Counted from the stretch's first letter, positions 32,195 through 44,369 are shown. The stretch is 64,000 nucleotides of DNA from Macrotis lagotis (GCF_037893015.1 NC_133658.1:422077422-422141421), one strand, 5' to 3'. Notes: generated by a model from the sequence alone, not told the origin. Numbers and translations are program-made.

Positions 32195-32750
32195 AGTTAA
32201 TCAACAAGTATTTGTTTAATAAATGCTTGTTGATTGACTGAATTTTAATAAGTCTGTGATATATGAGGCACTATATTAAGAATTAAGGATTCAATAAAAC
32301 CCAAAAGGTAGTCCTCTCAAAGAGTTTACAGTTAAATGGGGGAAGGGGAACAGAGCGTAAATATCTTCATACAAACAATATAAAAGTAAGATAAATTATA
32401 AATAATAAAGGAAAGCAATGGAATTAAATGGAATTCAAAAAGAATTTCATTAGGAAGTTTATTTTAGCTAATATTTGAAGGAAACCAGTGAGACCAGGAG
32501 ATAAGGATAAGGAGGGAAAACATTTGAAACGTAGGGAATAATAGACAGTGAAGGTATGTAGAATATAGAGGAGTGTCTTGCTTGAAGAACTACAAGGAAG
32601 TCAACCTTATTTTACTAGATCAGAAATATGTGAGGGTAAGTTCTAAGGAGACTGGAAAGGTAGAAGGGGGCCAGGTCATTGTCTATCAACACCAAGCTGA
32701 TCCTGGAAGGAATGGGGTACTATGAGAGTATGTTGATTATGGAGGAAGAT
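32195..32750 (+). mobile_element. Family A, long copy
   Basis: AATCAACAAGTATTTGTTTA, GATATATGAGGCACTATATT; then CTCTCAAAGAGTTTACAGT; GGAAGTTTATTTTAGCTAAT, ATTTGAAGGAAACCAGTGAG; GAGTGTCTTGCTTGAAGAAC; and ACTGGAAAGGTAGAAGGGGG with CCAGGTCATTGTC. This copy gives the clearest view of the family's block order. Confidence 0.55.
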
Positions 32751-33394
32751 GACCTGCCACAAAATTCTGACAATAAATAATACTAAGATTGTCATTCCAA
32801 TTAGATTGAATCTTTCTTCAGCATTGTTTTTGATATCATTTCATACCAAATTCAATGCCCAGCACAATAGCTGGGATCCATTCTAATAGATCATTAGGTA
32901 TTTGAAGATTGATACAATCACCTATTTTGCAGGATTTAAACTTCACTTTGAGTAAATCCCCCCCCCATCTTAAATTAGGTGACTGGTATGGCCATTGTAC
33001 TTTCTAGATGTGTTTATCAACCTGTCTTTCACAAAGTCAATCTTCCTTCTCCATGTTGAAGAATCTTTCTGAGTAAGGAGTCATATGTAATCTGTAGTAG
33101 TCAAAGCCTGATTTTAAACCTGAGACTCTGAATTCATAGCTATGTGCCTGAAAATGTCATTGAGCAGCTATAAGCTTTGAGAAGAATACCTGATCTAAAG
33201 ATCATAAACTCAGTAAGACTTTGAAGGGACTTTATCATATTACTCATTATTTTATAGAATGACAGAATAGCAAGAGTCAGTTGATTAAATATTTATACTG
33301 AAATATAAATCTTCTCTAAAGTATGATGGAAAAAAGTAACCTACCCTTTTCTTAAGGATCTCTTCTAACTATACACTGAAGTAAAAGAGGAATG
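32751..33394. other. Unassigned stretch
   Basis: No gene or repeat recognised; a C-run (CCCCCCCC) at 32959-32966. Confidence 0.5.
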
Positions 33395-33500
33395 TATTTG
33401 GGATCTGCTACTAACTATAAAATAGTGGGCTAATCATGTGACCTCTTTGAGCTTCAGTTTTCTCTTCAATTAAATGAGAGGTTCGACAATGATATTCTAA
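33395..33500 (+). mobile_element. MIR-like fragment
   Basis: GGGCTAATCATGTGACCTCT, TTGAGCTTCAGTTTTCTCTT and CAATTAAATGAGAGGTTCG, plus-strand MIR order. A local doubling of TCTAATGATAATAAA follows at about 33497-33526. Confidence 0.5.
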
Positions 33501-33842
33501 TGATAATAAATCTAATGATAATAAATGATATTCTATTAATTCCCAATGCATTGCTGTACAAGACAACATATTTCAATTTTTGATATATCTCATTTTTAGG
33601 GAGATGATTTTGAGTCTCCTTCCCTAATATACTCAGCGCTCCTAGTTCTGTCTTCTAGGGTCAAACAGCTCTATTCTTTTTTTTGTATGTTCTTTTTTAT
33701 CAGTTGTTGATCATAGCCACAGTAATCATTCTATTCTCCAAAATAATGCATTACTCTGTCTTTAATAATAGTAACTATTCATATTTCCTTAGCTCTTTAA
33801 AGAATCATAAAGTATTCTTCTCACAACAATGCTTTGATTGCA

Positions 33843-33846
33843 ATAT

Positions 33847-33912
<66 letters not shown>
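33843..33912. repeat. (AT)n microsatellite
   Basis: About 30 AT units with an ATAC start. One of several AT arrays in the window. Confidence 0.95.
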
Positions 33913-33914
<2 letters not shown>

Positions 33915-34013
33915 CTGTACATAGGGCAAGTATTTTCCCACTCCTTTTGCAGTTGAGTTAGTTACAGTCACAATTAGTAAGTATTAGACCTGAGAATAAA
34001 AGTCAGGTCCTTT

Positions 34014-34057
34014 AAATGGGGTCTTGAAGAGTCAGACACAACTGAACAACAATCAAT
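34014..34057 (+). mobile_element. MAR1-like SINE 3' tail
   Basis: AATGGGGTCTTGAAGAGTCA followed by GACACAACTGAACAACAATC. Only the last 45 bases of a MAR1-type element survive. Confidence 0.75.
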
Positions 34058-35111
34058 TTTAATACTAGGACTTTCCCTATTTCATCATACCAATGATACT
34101 CCTATAATATTTACCTTCCCTCATTGCCTCCTTGGAATCTAACAAAATATTTTGTTTCAGTTTTGCTAATGTACTTGTTCTGAATTATTAGGTATTATAA
34201 TTTTCTATGTTTTTATCTCATTAGGATATAAGCATAATGAAAGCAGGAGATTTTGTTATCTAAACTATATTTGTTATCTAAACTATATCTTCTTCAATGC
34301 TTGCCACAGACACTTGATTACAATAGGCAATTAGTAAATATTTGCTTCATTTCAACCAATCCTAATCTTTTTATCGATTTCTAGCTTTCTTCAAAACACA
34401 TAAGAGGGAAAAAAATGTTTGTTTTTAATGTGAGATCATAGATCTCATATCTACCCAGTGTTGGTCTGAACTGAATCACTTATTTTGCAGAGAATAGAAT
34501 TGAGTCCTGTCATTATGAACAATTTGCTTAAGGTAGAAACTTTCAGAGATGAGATTTGAATGCAGTGCCATCTGACTTAGGAACCATTCCTCATTCTACT
34601 ACCCAGTTCTGACTCCTAAGGGTGGAAGCCTAGGAATCTAATCTAAATGTGACTGCCTTTAGGCAGTTGTAGTATGTGTTGGCATTTAGTTTGGTCCACC
34701 CCCCCTCCGGGAGTAGCAGATTGAATCAATAAAGTCACAGCAACATAGGAACATGAGTAAGACTCAAGTCATTGACTTAGGTATATTTTGGCATGATACC
34801 TTGTCATGAAATATCTCACCCATTAAACAACCTGTTACATCTTGCTACTATCTCACAGGTTACATTTGGTTGTGTTCACCAGCTCTTCAGATCAAGTGTC
34901 TAAATATTGATGCACCCCACATAAAATAGGATTGAGTGATACAATCAGAATTTACCAAGATAATATAAAGTTGTGATTAACTTTTTTTAATCAACAAAAT
35001 TTTTGCTATAAACCTAGAATCTCAGAGTTAGAAAGAACCTTAAGGGATCATCTATACAACCTACTGTCTGAAGGATTATTTTCCTCTCCAACAACCTGTG
35101 GTCTTGAAAAA
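34058..35111. other. Unassigned stretch with an antisense MIR trace
   Basis: A weak antisense MIR lies at about 34480-34620 (TTATTTTGCAGAGAATAGAA, GAGATGAGATTTGAATGC, ACCCAGTTCTGACTCC) and another short trace (AATCTCAGAGTTAGAAAGAA) at about 35015-35070. At 34253-34288 TTGTTATCTAAACTATAT occurs twice in tandem. Otherwise unrecognised. Confidence 0.5.
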
Positions 35112-35603
35112 TAGTTATAATGGTACAGACCTCCCAACCCAGGGATCATCAAGCACAACTTGGAAGATCAGTGGGAAAAATATACCAGAGTAAATATGGA
35201 GCCCAGGCCAACATAGCCTTGGCCCCAGGAAGTGGGAAGCTTGCAGACTCACCCAGTTGGGAGCCGTCCAGCAGCTACTTCCAGAGTGCTCAAGCCATGG
35301 AAGGTAAAGGGTGTTAAGGGGATACTTTTGAGATCTCCTTGATCTATCCTTGAGACAGGACTCTTGTGCCTTGTCTATTCAGACCCTGGTTGCAGTCTGG
35401 GTTCTCCTATTGCCATAACAGAGCAGGGATCCTCCTCAGAGTTCCAGGGCAGAGGGTAGGACTTGAGATCATCCAGAGAACAGGCCAGGAGAGCAGTCAG
35501 AACCTCTCATAAGACACTAAAGGAACTAAGGTCCTTATGGAAGTGTCCCAATCCCACTCAAAAGCTTGGGAAGCACCTCAAAACCAGGGCATAGCCTGGG
35601 AAA

Positions 35604-36650
35604 ATGAGTAAACAGAAAAAAAGCTTGAAAATAGATAATTATTTTGGTTTGATGAAGGATCAAAACACACACTTAGAAGATGATATAATCAAAGCTTCTA
35701 TATGCAAAGACCAAGAAAAATTGGAATTGGTCTCAGGTTATGGAAGAGCTCAAAAAAAATTTTGAAAATCAAGTAAGGGAAAATTGGGAAGAGAAATGAA
35801 AGTGATGCAAGAAAAGCATGAAAATGAATCAGTAGCTTGGTGAAGGAGGTACAAAAATTACTGAAGAAATAGGTTAAAAACCAGTTTAGGTCAAATGTAG
35901 AAAGCACTCCAAAAGGTCAATGAGGAGTAGAATGCTTTAAAAAGCAGAATTGGTCAGATGAAAAATGAGATTAGAAAGCTCTCTGATGAAAACAAGTCTT
36001 TCAAATGTAGAATGGAGTTGAAGGAAGCTGGTGAATTTGTGAGAAATCAAGAAAAATAAAATAAAACCAAAAGAAGGAAAAATTAGAAGAAAATATGAAA
36101 TATCTCATTGGAAAAACAACTGACCTGGAAAGCAGATCCAGGATAGACAATTTAAGTATTTGGGGGCTACTTGTCCAGAAAAAGACCCTTGACTTCATTT
36201 TCAATGAATTTCTACAGGAAAATTGCCCTGATATCCCAGAAGCAGAAGACAAAATAGAAATTGAGGGAATTTACCAATCACTCCTAAAAGAGATCTCCAA
36301 AAATAACCCCCAGGAGTATTATAACTAAATTCCAGAACTTCCAAATCAAAAAGAAAATATTACAAGCAGTCAGAAAGAAATAATTCAAATATCATGGTGC
36401 TAGAGTCAGGATTACACAGGATTTAGCAGCCTCTACATTAAGGGCTTGTAGAGCTTGAAATATGATCTTCTTGAAGGCAAAAGAACTTGTATTACAACCA
36501 CAAATCATTTACCCAGCAAAACTGAACATCCTTTTTCAGGGGAAGAGGTGGAAATTCAATGAAATAAAGGAATTTCAAACTTTCCTGTTGAAATTACCAG
36601 AGCTGAACAAAAAGTTCAATTTCCAAGTACAGAACTCAAGTGAAGAATAG
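35604..36650 (+). pseudogene. L1/HAL1 ORF1 relic (RNA-binding chaperone)
   Basis: ORF1p binds element RNA as a coiled-coil trimer. The ATG at 35604 starts MSKQKKSLKIDNYF; the first part (to about 36090) is Lys/Glu-rich coiled coil, broken by a stop near codon 51 and further frame breaks. The RNA-recognition-fold part (36095-36328) reads ESRSRIDNLSIWGLL, FIFNEFLQENCPDIPE, KIEIEGIYQS. The C-terminal domain (36462-36650) reads IFLKAKELVLQPQIIYPAKL (the IIYPAKL piece is the ORF1 signature), then a Glu/Lys end. About 349 codons in all, near the usual ORF1 length. Not translatable as one protein. Confidence 0.8.
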
Positions 36651-37149
36651 AGAGGGTGGGTGGGAAGGGCAAATTATGAGGAATTTAATGATGCTGAACT
36701 GCATGTATTCCTGCAAGGGAAGATGATATTGATAACTAATATTACCCTTCTCATCTATTAGAACAGTTAAAAAGAGCACATATAGACAAGGCACAGGAAA
36801 GAACTGAATATGCAAGTATAATATACTGTAAAGATGGAGGCAAAGGGTGAGAAGGAATGTAGTGGAAGAAAGGGAAAGGAGAGATACAATGGGCTAAGAT
36901 ATTTTATGTAAAAGAATCAAGAAAAGCTTTTGCACTGGAATGGAAGGAGGGGAAATGAGGGGGAATGAGGGAGCCTTCATTTTCATCAGAAATGAATCAG
37001 AGAAAACAACATATACACTTAATAGGGTATAGAGATCTATCTTACTCTAGAGGGAAAAAGGAGAGGAAGGAGGGGGACAGGGAAGGGAAGGACAGATGTA
37101 GGTGATAGAGGAGAATGTAGATCATGGGAGAAGGAAGTCAGCTACAACA

Positions 37150-37308
37150 CACTTTTTTTGTTTTTTTGCAAGTTAATGGAGTTGGGTGGCCTACCCAGGA
37201 CCACAAGACTGGGTGGTTGTTTGGTGTCTGTGGCAGGATTTGGACCCAGGTCCTCCTGACTCCAGACTAGTGCTCTGTTTGCTGCACCACTGGGCTTCCC
37301 CACAATAC
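37150..37308 (-). mobile_element. Degenerate tRNA-derived SINE, antisense, in HAL1 3' UTR
   Basis: TTTTTTTGCAAGTTAATGGA, TGGCCTACCCAGGACCACAA, TTTGGACCCAGGTCCTCCTG, GCTCTGTTTGCTGCACCAC, a reversed head with many changes. ACAACACAC (left, about 37143) and ACAATACAC (right, about 37302) may be the target duplication. Confidence 0.75.
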
Positions 37309-37609
37309 ACATTTAAGGAGAGACAATGTGAAAGGAGAGAGAGAGAGAATAGAAAAAAATATTAGTAGGGAAGAAAGGATGTAGGGAAATACAATTAGCA
37401 ATAGCAAATATGGGAAATAATATTGATGCAACTTTTCTGATGAACTTATTATAAGGAATGCAATCCATCCCAAAGACAGCACTGATGGTATCTGAAAATA
37501 GACTGAAGTATACTTTTTTCTTTTTCTCTAACTTTATTTCTCATGAGATTTTTCTATTTTTATTAGAGAAGGGGGGATTATGTTTACTCTTACAAGAAGA
37601 TTATTTTAG

Positions 37610-37764
37610 GGGTTGCTAGGTGGTGCAGATACAGCACCAGCCCTGGAGGCAGGAGTACTTGATTTCAAATCTGGCCTCAGACACTTAATAATTACCTAGC
37701 TGTGTGCCCTTGGGTAAGCCACTTAACCCCATTTGCCTTGCAAAAAAACCATAAAAAGAAAAAA
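37610..37764 (+). mobile_element. tRNA-derived SINE with perfect target duplication
   Basis: GGGTTGCTAGGTGGTGCAGA head, CAGCCCTGGAGGCAGGAG, TGATTTCAAATCTGGCC, ACCTAGCTGTGTGCCC, TTTGCCTTGCAAAAAAACC. Exact 13-bp duplications AAGATTATTTTAG flank it at 37597-37609 and 37765-37777. Confidence 0.93.
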
Positions 37765-37784
37765 AAGATTATTTTAGTAATGGA

Positions 37785-37828
37785 TAGATAGATAGATAGA
37801 TAGATAGATGGATAGATAGATAGACAGA
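37785..37828. repeat. (GATA)n microsatellite
   Basis: About 10 GATA units with one GATG and one GACA variant, just right of the SINE. Confidence 0.9.
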
Positions 37829-39184
37829 TAAAAGAAAATGGTTCTAATGGGATCCTCATCACCCCTTAAGAAACCTATTCCATTGCTAGCCCTAATTGTA
37901 AGAAAGATCTTTACAAAGAATTGAAATCTGTCTTTTTATATCTTACTAGTTCTAAAATTCTCCTATGTCTCATCATGGTATGAGAATACCTTAAGTTCTA
38001 TTTCAGGAGGCAAAGAGTAGTGGGCAGAATGTTGACCTGGAACACAAGTCAATATCAGTATGTATGGTGAAGGGGGGGATATAAAACGAAAATTAATAAT
38101 AATCTCTGTTGTCAACTAGCATCCTGTTGGAGGGATAGAAGCAGATAAATTTACATTTGAGCAAGTTGATAATGCTTAAATAGATCCTTAGCTACACTGG
38201 ACTGTTCCTGCCAAAGCACTACCCTTTTATAACTGGGGCCTATTCTTAATTTAATAGAATAAACCCTAGGTAAGAAATCATATGACCTTGGTTCTAGCCC
38301 CAGTTTCATTGCCAGTAAGTTATATTATCATGGGCAAGTCTCATGGTTGACTTTTTTTAGTTGACTTAGTTATCCTAACTATAAGAAGGAAATCATAGTC
38401 TTTGTGTCCCAAGGATTCCAAGGATCAAATGAAGTTCTAACAATTCTAGAGCACTACAAAAGTCATCTAATATAATTCCCATATTGTCAATTTATCACAA
38501 AATTTAAGGTTTTTTTCCTCCTTTCAAAAGAGTTGAGGGTAAGAGAAATACCAAAGTAATTTCTACTAATTAATAAAAAATAAAGATTTTTTTGAGGGGG
38601 GGGGGGTGATACAGATGAGACATATTTCCTAACTTATCTACCTCTCTATATTTTATCTATTAAGAATAAGGAAAACTCAGCTTGTCTGATTCCTCTGCCT
38701 AAATTATTTTTAGGGGTTTGTGGAAACTATACATGTAATGACTTACTGTGGAGAATTGCCAACTCTTCTCCCTTTTGTTTTGAATTCTACTGGACTCCTA
38801 GGAACTTGAAAAATCTTGGAGAGAACTCAGAAGAGCTAAATATACTTGTATTTTCTAAAGTATATATGACAAAATAAAATGCATTCATGTATTTGCATCA
38901 CGGACAGGGAAGTGGAATTGGGTAGAATTTTTTAAAGCATTTAAGCAGTAGTATAGATTTCATATTTTCTTTTTCTGCCCCTCTTATATTCATCATTGTA
39001 TATATTAGAAATGATACTGTGTTAGGGAAACCTTATTTCTTGGTTCTTTGGCCTTCAATGAGTCACCTAACATTTTGGGATTTAATCTAAATAATTTGTA
39101 AAATGTTAATCATGGTAGATATTCCCAGGCTGTTTTAATGTTAGAAAGCCATTTTTTTCCCAACAACCCAGATATTTCAGTAAC
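37829..39184. other. Unassigned stretch with a MIR trace
   Basis: A plus-strand MIR-like fragment lies at about 38270-38400 (ATGACCTTGGTTCTAGCCCC, ATGGGCAAGTCTCATGG). A G-run (GGGGGGGGGGG) is at 38596-38607. The rest, including 38690-38960, is repeat-free and unassigned. Confidence 0.5.
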
Positions 39185-39700
39185 TTAGTCAGTCAACAAT
39201 CACTTATTAAGTATCCACTTTGTGTCAAGTATTGTAATAAGCTCTGGAGATGCAACAAAAGGCAAAAACAGTTTCCTTGCCTTAAAGAAAGCAAACATGA
39301 AAAAATTTAAACATGAGAAATAAAATGGGAAAAAATAAAATTGGGAAATTCAATAAAACACATGAAAAATTTATTGTAGAAGATAAATATATATAGAGAG
39401 AATATATATATATATATATATATATACATGTGTATATTTATTTATGTACATGTTTACTTTTACTTGCTTCCTTTGAAATTGCATAATTTCAAAGAAAAGA
39501 CCCTAAGGAGAGGGTAATAGTAAGACAAAAATTATGAAGTTAGGATTTAGGCTGGGTTTTGAAGAAATCCAGGGAAGTAAAGAAGCAGAGATAAAAAGGA
39601 ATCCCAGAACTGGGAGCAATCATAGAGTTGGTAGGTGAAGGCAGCATCATGAGTGTGGAACAGCAATGTCCTTGGATCAAAAAGCTGACATCACTCAGAT
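39185..39700 (+). mobile_element. Family A, interrupted by (TA)n
   Basis: GTCAGTCAACAATCACTTAT, TCAAGTATTGTAATAAGCTC, CTTGCCTTAAAGAAAGCAAA; later GAAGTTAGGATTTAGGCTGG, GTTTTGAAGAAATCCAGGGA, AGCAGAGATAAAAAGGAATC and GAACAGCAATGTCCTTGGAT. A (TA)n run at about 39390-39426 with AGAGA lies between. Confidence 0.55.
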
Positions 39701-40944
39701 ATCAGGTGATCTACTACTTATAGTTCACCATTTCAACATTAGATCTAGATTCACTTTTTTATTGACATTGTCAGAGATTTCATGTGTTTTTGGTAACTGG
39801 TACTTTTAACTCCATGATGGAGTAACTTCTTGAAATTTCTTGATTATGAGTTCATATCATTTTGAACTTGGTGATTGTTGTAATAAAAGCAAGTACTATG
39901 TGAAAAGTGATGTGCCATAAGAATCACTAATGATTTCCATTTGGAATTCAAGATTAAAGCTCTGGATTGAAGCTCTTTCATAGAGTTCTCTCAGTTCCAA
40001 CACTTTATGCTCATACCAAAGTTTGTTTCACACTAAATCTTTGCTAAATTGCCAATTAGGTAGTACACACACACACACAAACACACACGCTTGTGTACTA
40101 CATCAGACATGTCTATATTAATGAGCTTCTAATTAATAACTTGCATAATTTCTTCCCAAAATCCTCTCCAACTAGATCCATGTTATTCCCCCATTCCTCT
40201 CTGAAATCATGGAAAGCTCTATGTGTGGCATCTCCTCCACTAGAAGATGGCTCTGGCTTTAGATTTTTGCCTTTATTTTTGCCAATCATGACCTAGACTT
40301 AGCCTGCTTGACATATCCTTCTTTCTTATTCTGACTTTAGAGAAGTTTTCAGTTTCTCATTCAGTGGTTGTACTTCAGCTATTTATTGGAATTTATTATA
40401 CTAATTACTCTCATTGCTGTATCACTTTACAGTCTACAAAGCACTTTCTCACAACTTTCTTCCAATGTTATCCTCAGACAACGTCTCACTGTGGTATGGA
40501 GGGGACGCAGAGGTTTTCAAATCTATTCCAGAAAAGTGCAAAGTCTGACAGGTTGTGCCAAGTTTGTATAATTCAGTTACAGATCTAGTGACAGACTGTA
40601 TGTCATTTGAACAGTAGCTTAGTTCAAATATCAGAAAGCTTTACCAATAGGTTTTAAATTCCTTTGGTCATAGCACTCTTTTAAAATTGGAGAGATCAGT
40701 GGACAAAATTGATGACCTAATGAAATCATAAATTCTTAAATTAATCAAATATAATATTTATATCAATTCATTAGACAGCATATGGATTTTTATTCTCACT
40801 CTACAAAAGAGTAAAATGAAGTTCAAATAAATATTACTTAAAATCATGCTATCAAAAGTGGAGAATCTAGTACACTAACCTAACCCTGTGAATGGCAAGT
40901 TTGATTAGTTCAACTGCAATATGAAGTAATATTTTACAGGGAAA
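39701..40944. other. Unassigned stretch with (CA)n and a weak MIR trace
   Basis: A short (CA)n run is at 40062-40090. A weak antisense MIR-like segment lies at about 40395-40520 (TACAGTCTACAAAGCACTTT, GTTATCCTCAGACAACG, GGACGCAGAGGTTTTCAAAT). No gene; overlapping frames at 40364-40588 have no domain. Confidence 0.45.
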
Positions 40945-41080
40945 ATAATACTTGCAATAGAGATAGAATGTCTAGGTTCAAATCCTACTTTTGAACTTCT
41001 GAATTATGTTCCTCAGTTTCATTCTTCTGTAAAATAAGGTTGTTGGATTAGAAGGCCCCTGAGTTTTTTTTTTTCCCCAG
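40945..41080 (+). mobile_element. MIR-like fragment
   Basis: GTCTAGGTTCAAATCCTAC, CCTCAGTTTCATTCTTCTG, TAAAATAAGGTTGTTGG and AAGGCCCCTGAG preserve the plus-strand order, including the tail. Confidence 0.55.
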
Positions 41081-41906
41081 GTCTCTATCTATATACTATG
41101 AAATAAATAAGAGAGAACAATTCAGGATGATCTAGCATTAAGTGAATTAACATTTGTGGTAAGCTATTGTTACTGTTAGAGGAGATAGAGAAGATATATA
41201 TTTAAGAAAGAATGACCAAGGAAAATTTCATAGAGAATGTGATCCTTGCACTAGTCCCTAGTGTATGGAGAAGATAAAAGAAATGCAGAAAGATGGACAT
41301 CTAATTAATCCAACAAACAATTTATTAAGTGCCACATATGTAGAGAATTTTCCTGAGTGCTCAATTATTATATATACATTGGAACAGAGGGGTTTTTCCA
41401 ATCAATTTAATGAGATTATATGACATGAATTTTAGTTAGAGGAAGGCACATTGTTCTAGACCATGTCTGATCTAGATAAGGATTGCAGAATAAGGATTGA
41501 AACAAAATGAGATATTTTTAGACTATCTAACATTCTATTATTGCAATAATAATAAAAAGTTATCTTAATGATATCATTAGACATCAGCAAGAACAGAGCA
41601 CTGACTCACATAGATGAAGTTTTGTATGTCTCCAAGTGACAGTGGTACATCAAATCTGAGGGAAGCATCAGCCATTTATATTCTTAGTCGCTGGAAAACC
41701 ACATTAATGACTCAGTCCTATGGACTAACTGGATTAACAGATTACCTTCTGTACTTATACATAAAGCCGGGAATCTCCTTGATATTATTCCTAATACAAA
41801 CTGCCAATAGATCAGGAAATATTTCCTGGATTTTTGAGGAGAAATCATACTAAAATTCTTTAATTTTTATTTTATTATTCCCAAAGACTAAATTTATTTG
41901 ATCATG
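41081..41906. other. Unassigned stretch
   Basis: At 41305-41370 a family A start is possible (AATCCAACAAACAATTTATT, AAGTGCCACATATGTAG) but too short to be sure. The 79-codon frame at 41614-41853 has no domain. Confidence 0.45.
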
Positions 41907-41941
41907 ACTGTGTGTGTGCATGTGTTCGTGTCTGTGTGTGT

Positions 41942-42012
<71 letters not shown>

Positions 42013-42013
42013 T
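41907..42013. repeat. (TG)n-(AG)n compound microsatellite
   Basis: An interrupted TG tract, then about 21 clean TG units, then about 10 AG units. Confidence 0.95.
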
Positions 42014-42137
42014 CAAAGAAATCAAAGAAATACCCTCCCTCTTTCATCTGTAAGAGTGAGTTATGCAAAGGACTGATCCCTTGTAAGCTTTTTCATTTGG
42101 ATTTCCTGAATAGAATATAATAAAAGAGATGAAGATC

Positions 42138-42300
42138 GATGATGATGATGATGATGATATTTGTCCTTCATACTCAAGGAAGATCTTGCAGAAGGCATAT
42201 CTTGAACCACTGGCCCCTCCCTACTTCTACCATAGCAATGAAAATTTAGAACAGAAGCACATCGCTCAAGAAGACATGTGCTTTTCCAAGTGAATCTGAG
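42138..42300 (-). mobile_element. SINE with (GAT)n / TTTGTCCTT end, antisense
   Basis: Starts with about 7 GAT units, then ATTTGTCCTTCATACTCAAG, GAAGATCTTGCAGAAGG and a decayed body. This is the reverse of the ACAAAGGACAAAT-(ATC)n end of the SINE at 6306-6600, so both belong to one family. Its head is lost. Confidence 0.6.
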
Positions 42301-43304
42301 ACTATAGTATCTAGACTTCATAATTTCTGGCTTCTTCTGCCTTATTTGTACTTTCCTGCATGCAGTCAATAGCTAGCAATATTAAGAAATGACTATTTGC
42401 AGCACTGGATTTTACCTCATGGCTAGTGCTGAGTTTGAGAAGGAGGCATCAGTGATCTCCCAGAGGGAAAAGATTCCTGTAACTATTTATCAGAGGATAA
42501 GAGGAACATCAACAGAAGGATCCTGTGGCTGAAGGAATATCCTGGAGACAGAAAATCTGTACCTTGTCAGTAATCTGTGATTATTGCTATGAGTAGTTCC
42601 AAAGATACAATCCAGAGGTAAATGTGAATTGTTTCTTTCACACTTCCAAGGAAAGTCCCTATTTCTGGGAGTTGAGGGAGTTTCACCATATATTTAAGTG
42701 TTCTATATTTCTTGTGTTTTAATCATATTATAATTACTTTGTTTCTTATTTAGTTTCTGTAATGGAAAATTAAAAAAAAAAACAATGCCCCAAACCCATA
42801 TTGAACACTGAGTACATTTGTGGGAAGAGATCTTGTTAACCACATTTGGAGAGATCCCAGACTCAAACCATATTTCAGCTTTGTCTGAGAGAATTTCTGG
42901 AAGAAAATGAGGTAAAAGTGTTAATTAACCAAAGAAAAATTGAAGACATTGGGGGATAGGCTCAAAATGGATGCAGAGATATGTAAGTCTATAGTTCCTT
43001 TCAGGGAACTAAGGAAAAAGGATAAAATAGATACTTCATTTTATTTTTACTCAAAATCTGTCCAAGGTCATATATTAATATATAAGCATTCCTGCTTGGA
43101 TAATACAGACTGGCTATACATTTTCTACTAATCATAAATACTACAACCAAAGTGACTTCTACCTTGCATTTTCTAGTAATTGTAAGATAAGAGAAAAAAT
43201 TCCAAAGCAAAGCTAAAAAAGAAACAGAAACATAGTTTATGTCAAGTTTTTTTCCCTAAACAGAGCAATAATGATGTTGATTCCTGTATATTTTTAGAAA
43301 AACT
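42301..43304. other. Unassigned stretch
   Basis: No gene; unassigned, with an A-run at 42771-42782. The part at about 42420-42660 is repeat-free. Confidence 0.45.
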
Positions 43305-43510
43305 AAGTCAGTCAATAAGCATTAGAAGTTTGTTAATAAGAATTTACTAAGTGCCAAATACAGGTTAGACACTATGCTAAATTCTAGGGATATCAAAAAT
43401 TCAAATGATAGTCCCTATTCTCAAGGACCTTGGTCTAATGAGAGAGACAACAAAAACACAACTATAGTGTATGTACAAGGAGCTTCTGTACATAGGATAC
43501 AGGATAACTA
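43305..43510 (+). mobile_element. Family A start fragment
   Basis: AAGTCAGTCAATAAGCATTA, TACTAAGTGCCAAATACAGG, TTAGACACTATGCTAAATTC, AATGATAGTCCCTATTCTCA, AGGACCTTGGTCTAATGAGA and GACAACAAAAACACAAC: the cleanest first 200 bases of this family. Confidence 0.6.
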
Positions 43511-43644
43511 CTTCCTAAACTAGTCAAAAATAAACCAAGAGATTTCTCTTTTTTAATTTATTTTTTAAGAAAATATTTATCTTAATGTTTTCCCCCTTTC
43601 ACATTCCTATCACTTCATAACACCCAGTCTTTTACAAAAACAAC

Positions 43645-43808
43645 CTTTTTTTTTTTGTCAGGGGGTGGGATTTCTTTTTGCAAGACAATGGGTTTAAGTG
43701 ACTTGTCCAAGGTCACACAGCTAATTACTTATTAAGTGTCTGATGTCAGAGTTGAACTAGATCATCTTGACTCCAGGGCTGGTGTTTCACTAAGCCAACT
43801 AGCTACCC
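43645..43808 (-). mobile_element. tRNA-derived SINE, antisense
   Basis: T-run, TTTCTTTTTGCAAGACAATG, GACTTGTCCAAGGTCACACA, GTTGAACTAGATCATCTTGA, CCAACTAGCTACCCC. Diverged. AAAACAACC and AAAACCATT outside the ends may be the duplicated target. Confidence 0.85.
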
Positions 43809-44214
43809 CAAAACCATTCTTTTTAACAAAGAAAAACAGTAGGTAAAATAATTTGACATAGCAATCAAAATTGACAGCATTTTTAGAATTCCATAACAGT
43901 AGTGCACAACTACTCTAAGAAATGCAACAGGTTTTTTGGGGGGGCAGGGGGGTTTTTGTTGTTTGCTTCTTTTTTAAGGAAGTGGTCAAATAGCCTTTGG
44001 TGGATGAAAGCAATATCATTGGTTGAACTATGGCATTTCTTTTATTTTAATTTTGGACTTACAATTAATATGAAGTTATGTAAGCATGAGAAAACTTATC
44101 CATGAGAAAGGTTAGAATAATGAGAGGCAGTGAAGGTAGTAGGAAGAACATTAGATTTGTAGTCAAGAAGATCTTAGACTATGGAAAAAACTAGTGGTTA
44201 GATACAGAGGAAAT

Positions 44215-44365
44215 ATTAACAATCAGCTAGTTTAACTCCTTCATTTGATAAGTAAGTTAGAAGTGGATTGAGGAAAGATAGGATGGGGCTAGGGTGTGGG
44301 GAACATAACTAAAAGGTTACAGAGCTAGTTTTTGAACTCAGATCCTTTGATCTCATCCTGTTACA
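44215..44365 (-). mobile_element. Antisense MIR-like fragment
   Basis: CAATCAGCTAGTTTAACTCC, TTCATTTGATAAGTAAGTTA, AAAGGTTACAGAGCTAGTTT, TTTGAACTCAGATCCTTTGA. Between the second and third blocks a G-rich segment is inserted or diverged. Confidence 0.5.
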
Positions 44366-44369
44366 ATAG

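Larger units (their letters stand above)
35112..37570 (+). mobile_element. HAL1-type half-L1 element (5' leader, ORF1, 3' UTR, no ORF2)
   Basis: An L1-derived element that has ORF1 but no ORF2. The 5' leader (35112-35603) is richer in G+C (GGAGCCCAGGCCAACATAGC, GGGAGCCGTCCAGCAGCTAC). ORF1 relic follows (35604-36650). Then comes a long purine-rich 3' UTR (36651 on: GGGAAAGGAGAGATACAATG, GGAAGGAGGGGAAATGAGG, GGAGAGGAAGGAGGGGG) and an end with AACAGACAGCACTGATG-like sequence near 37475. No endonuclease or reverse-transcriptase block is present between ORF1 and the tail, so it depended on L1 enzymes in trans. A SINE interrupts it at 37150-37308. Confidence 0.75.
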
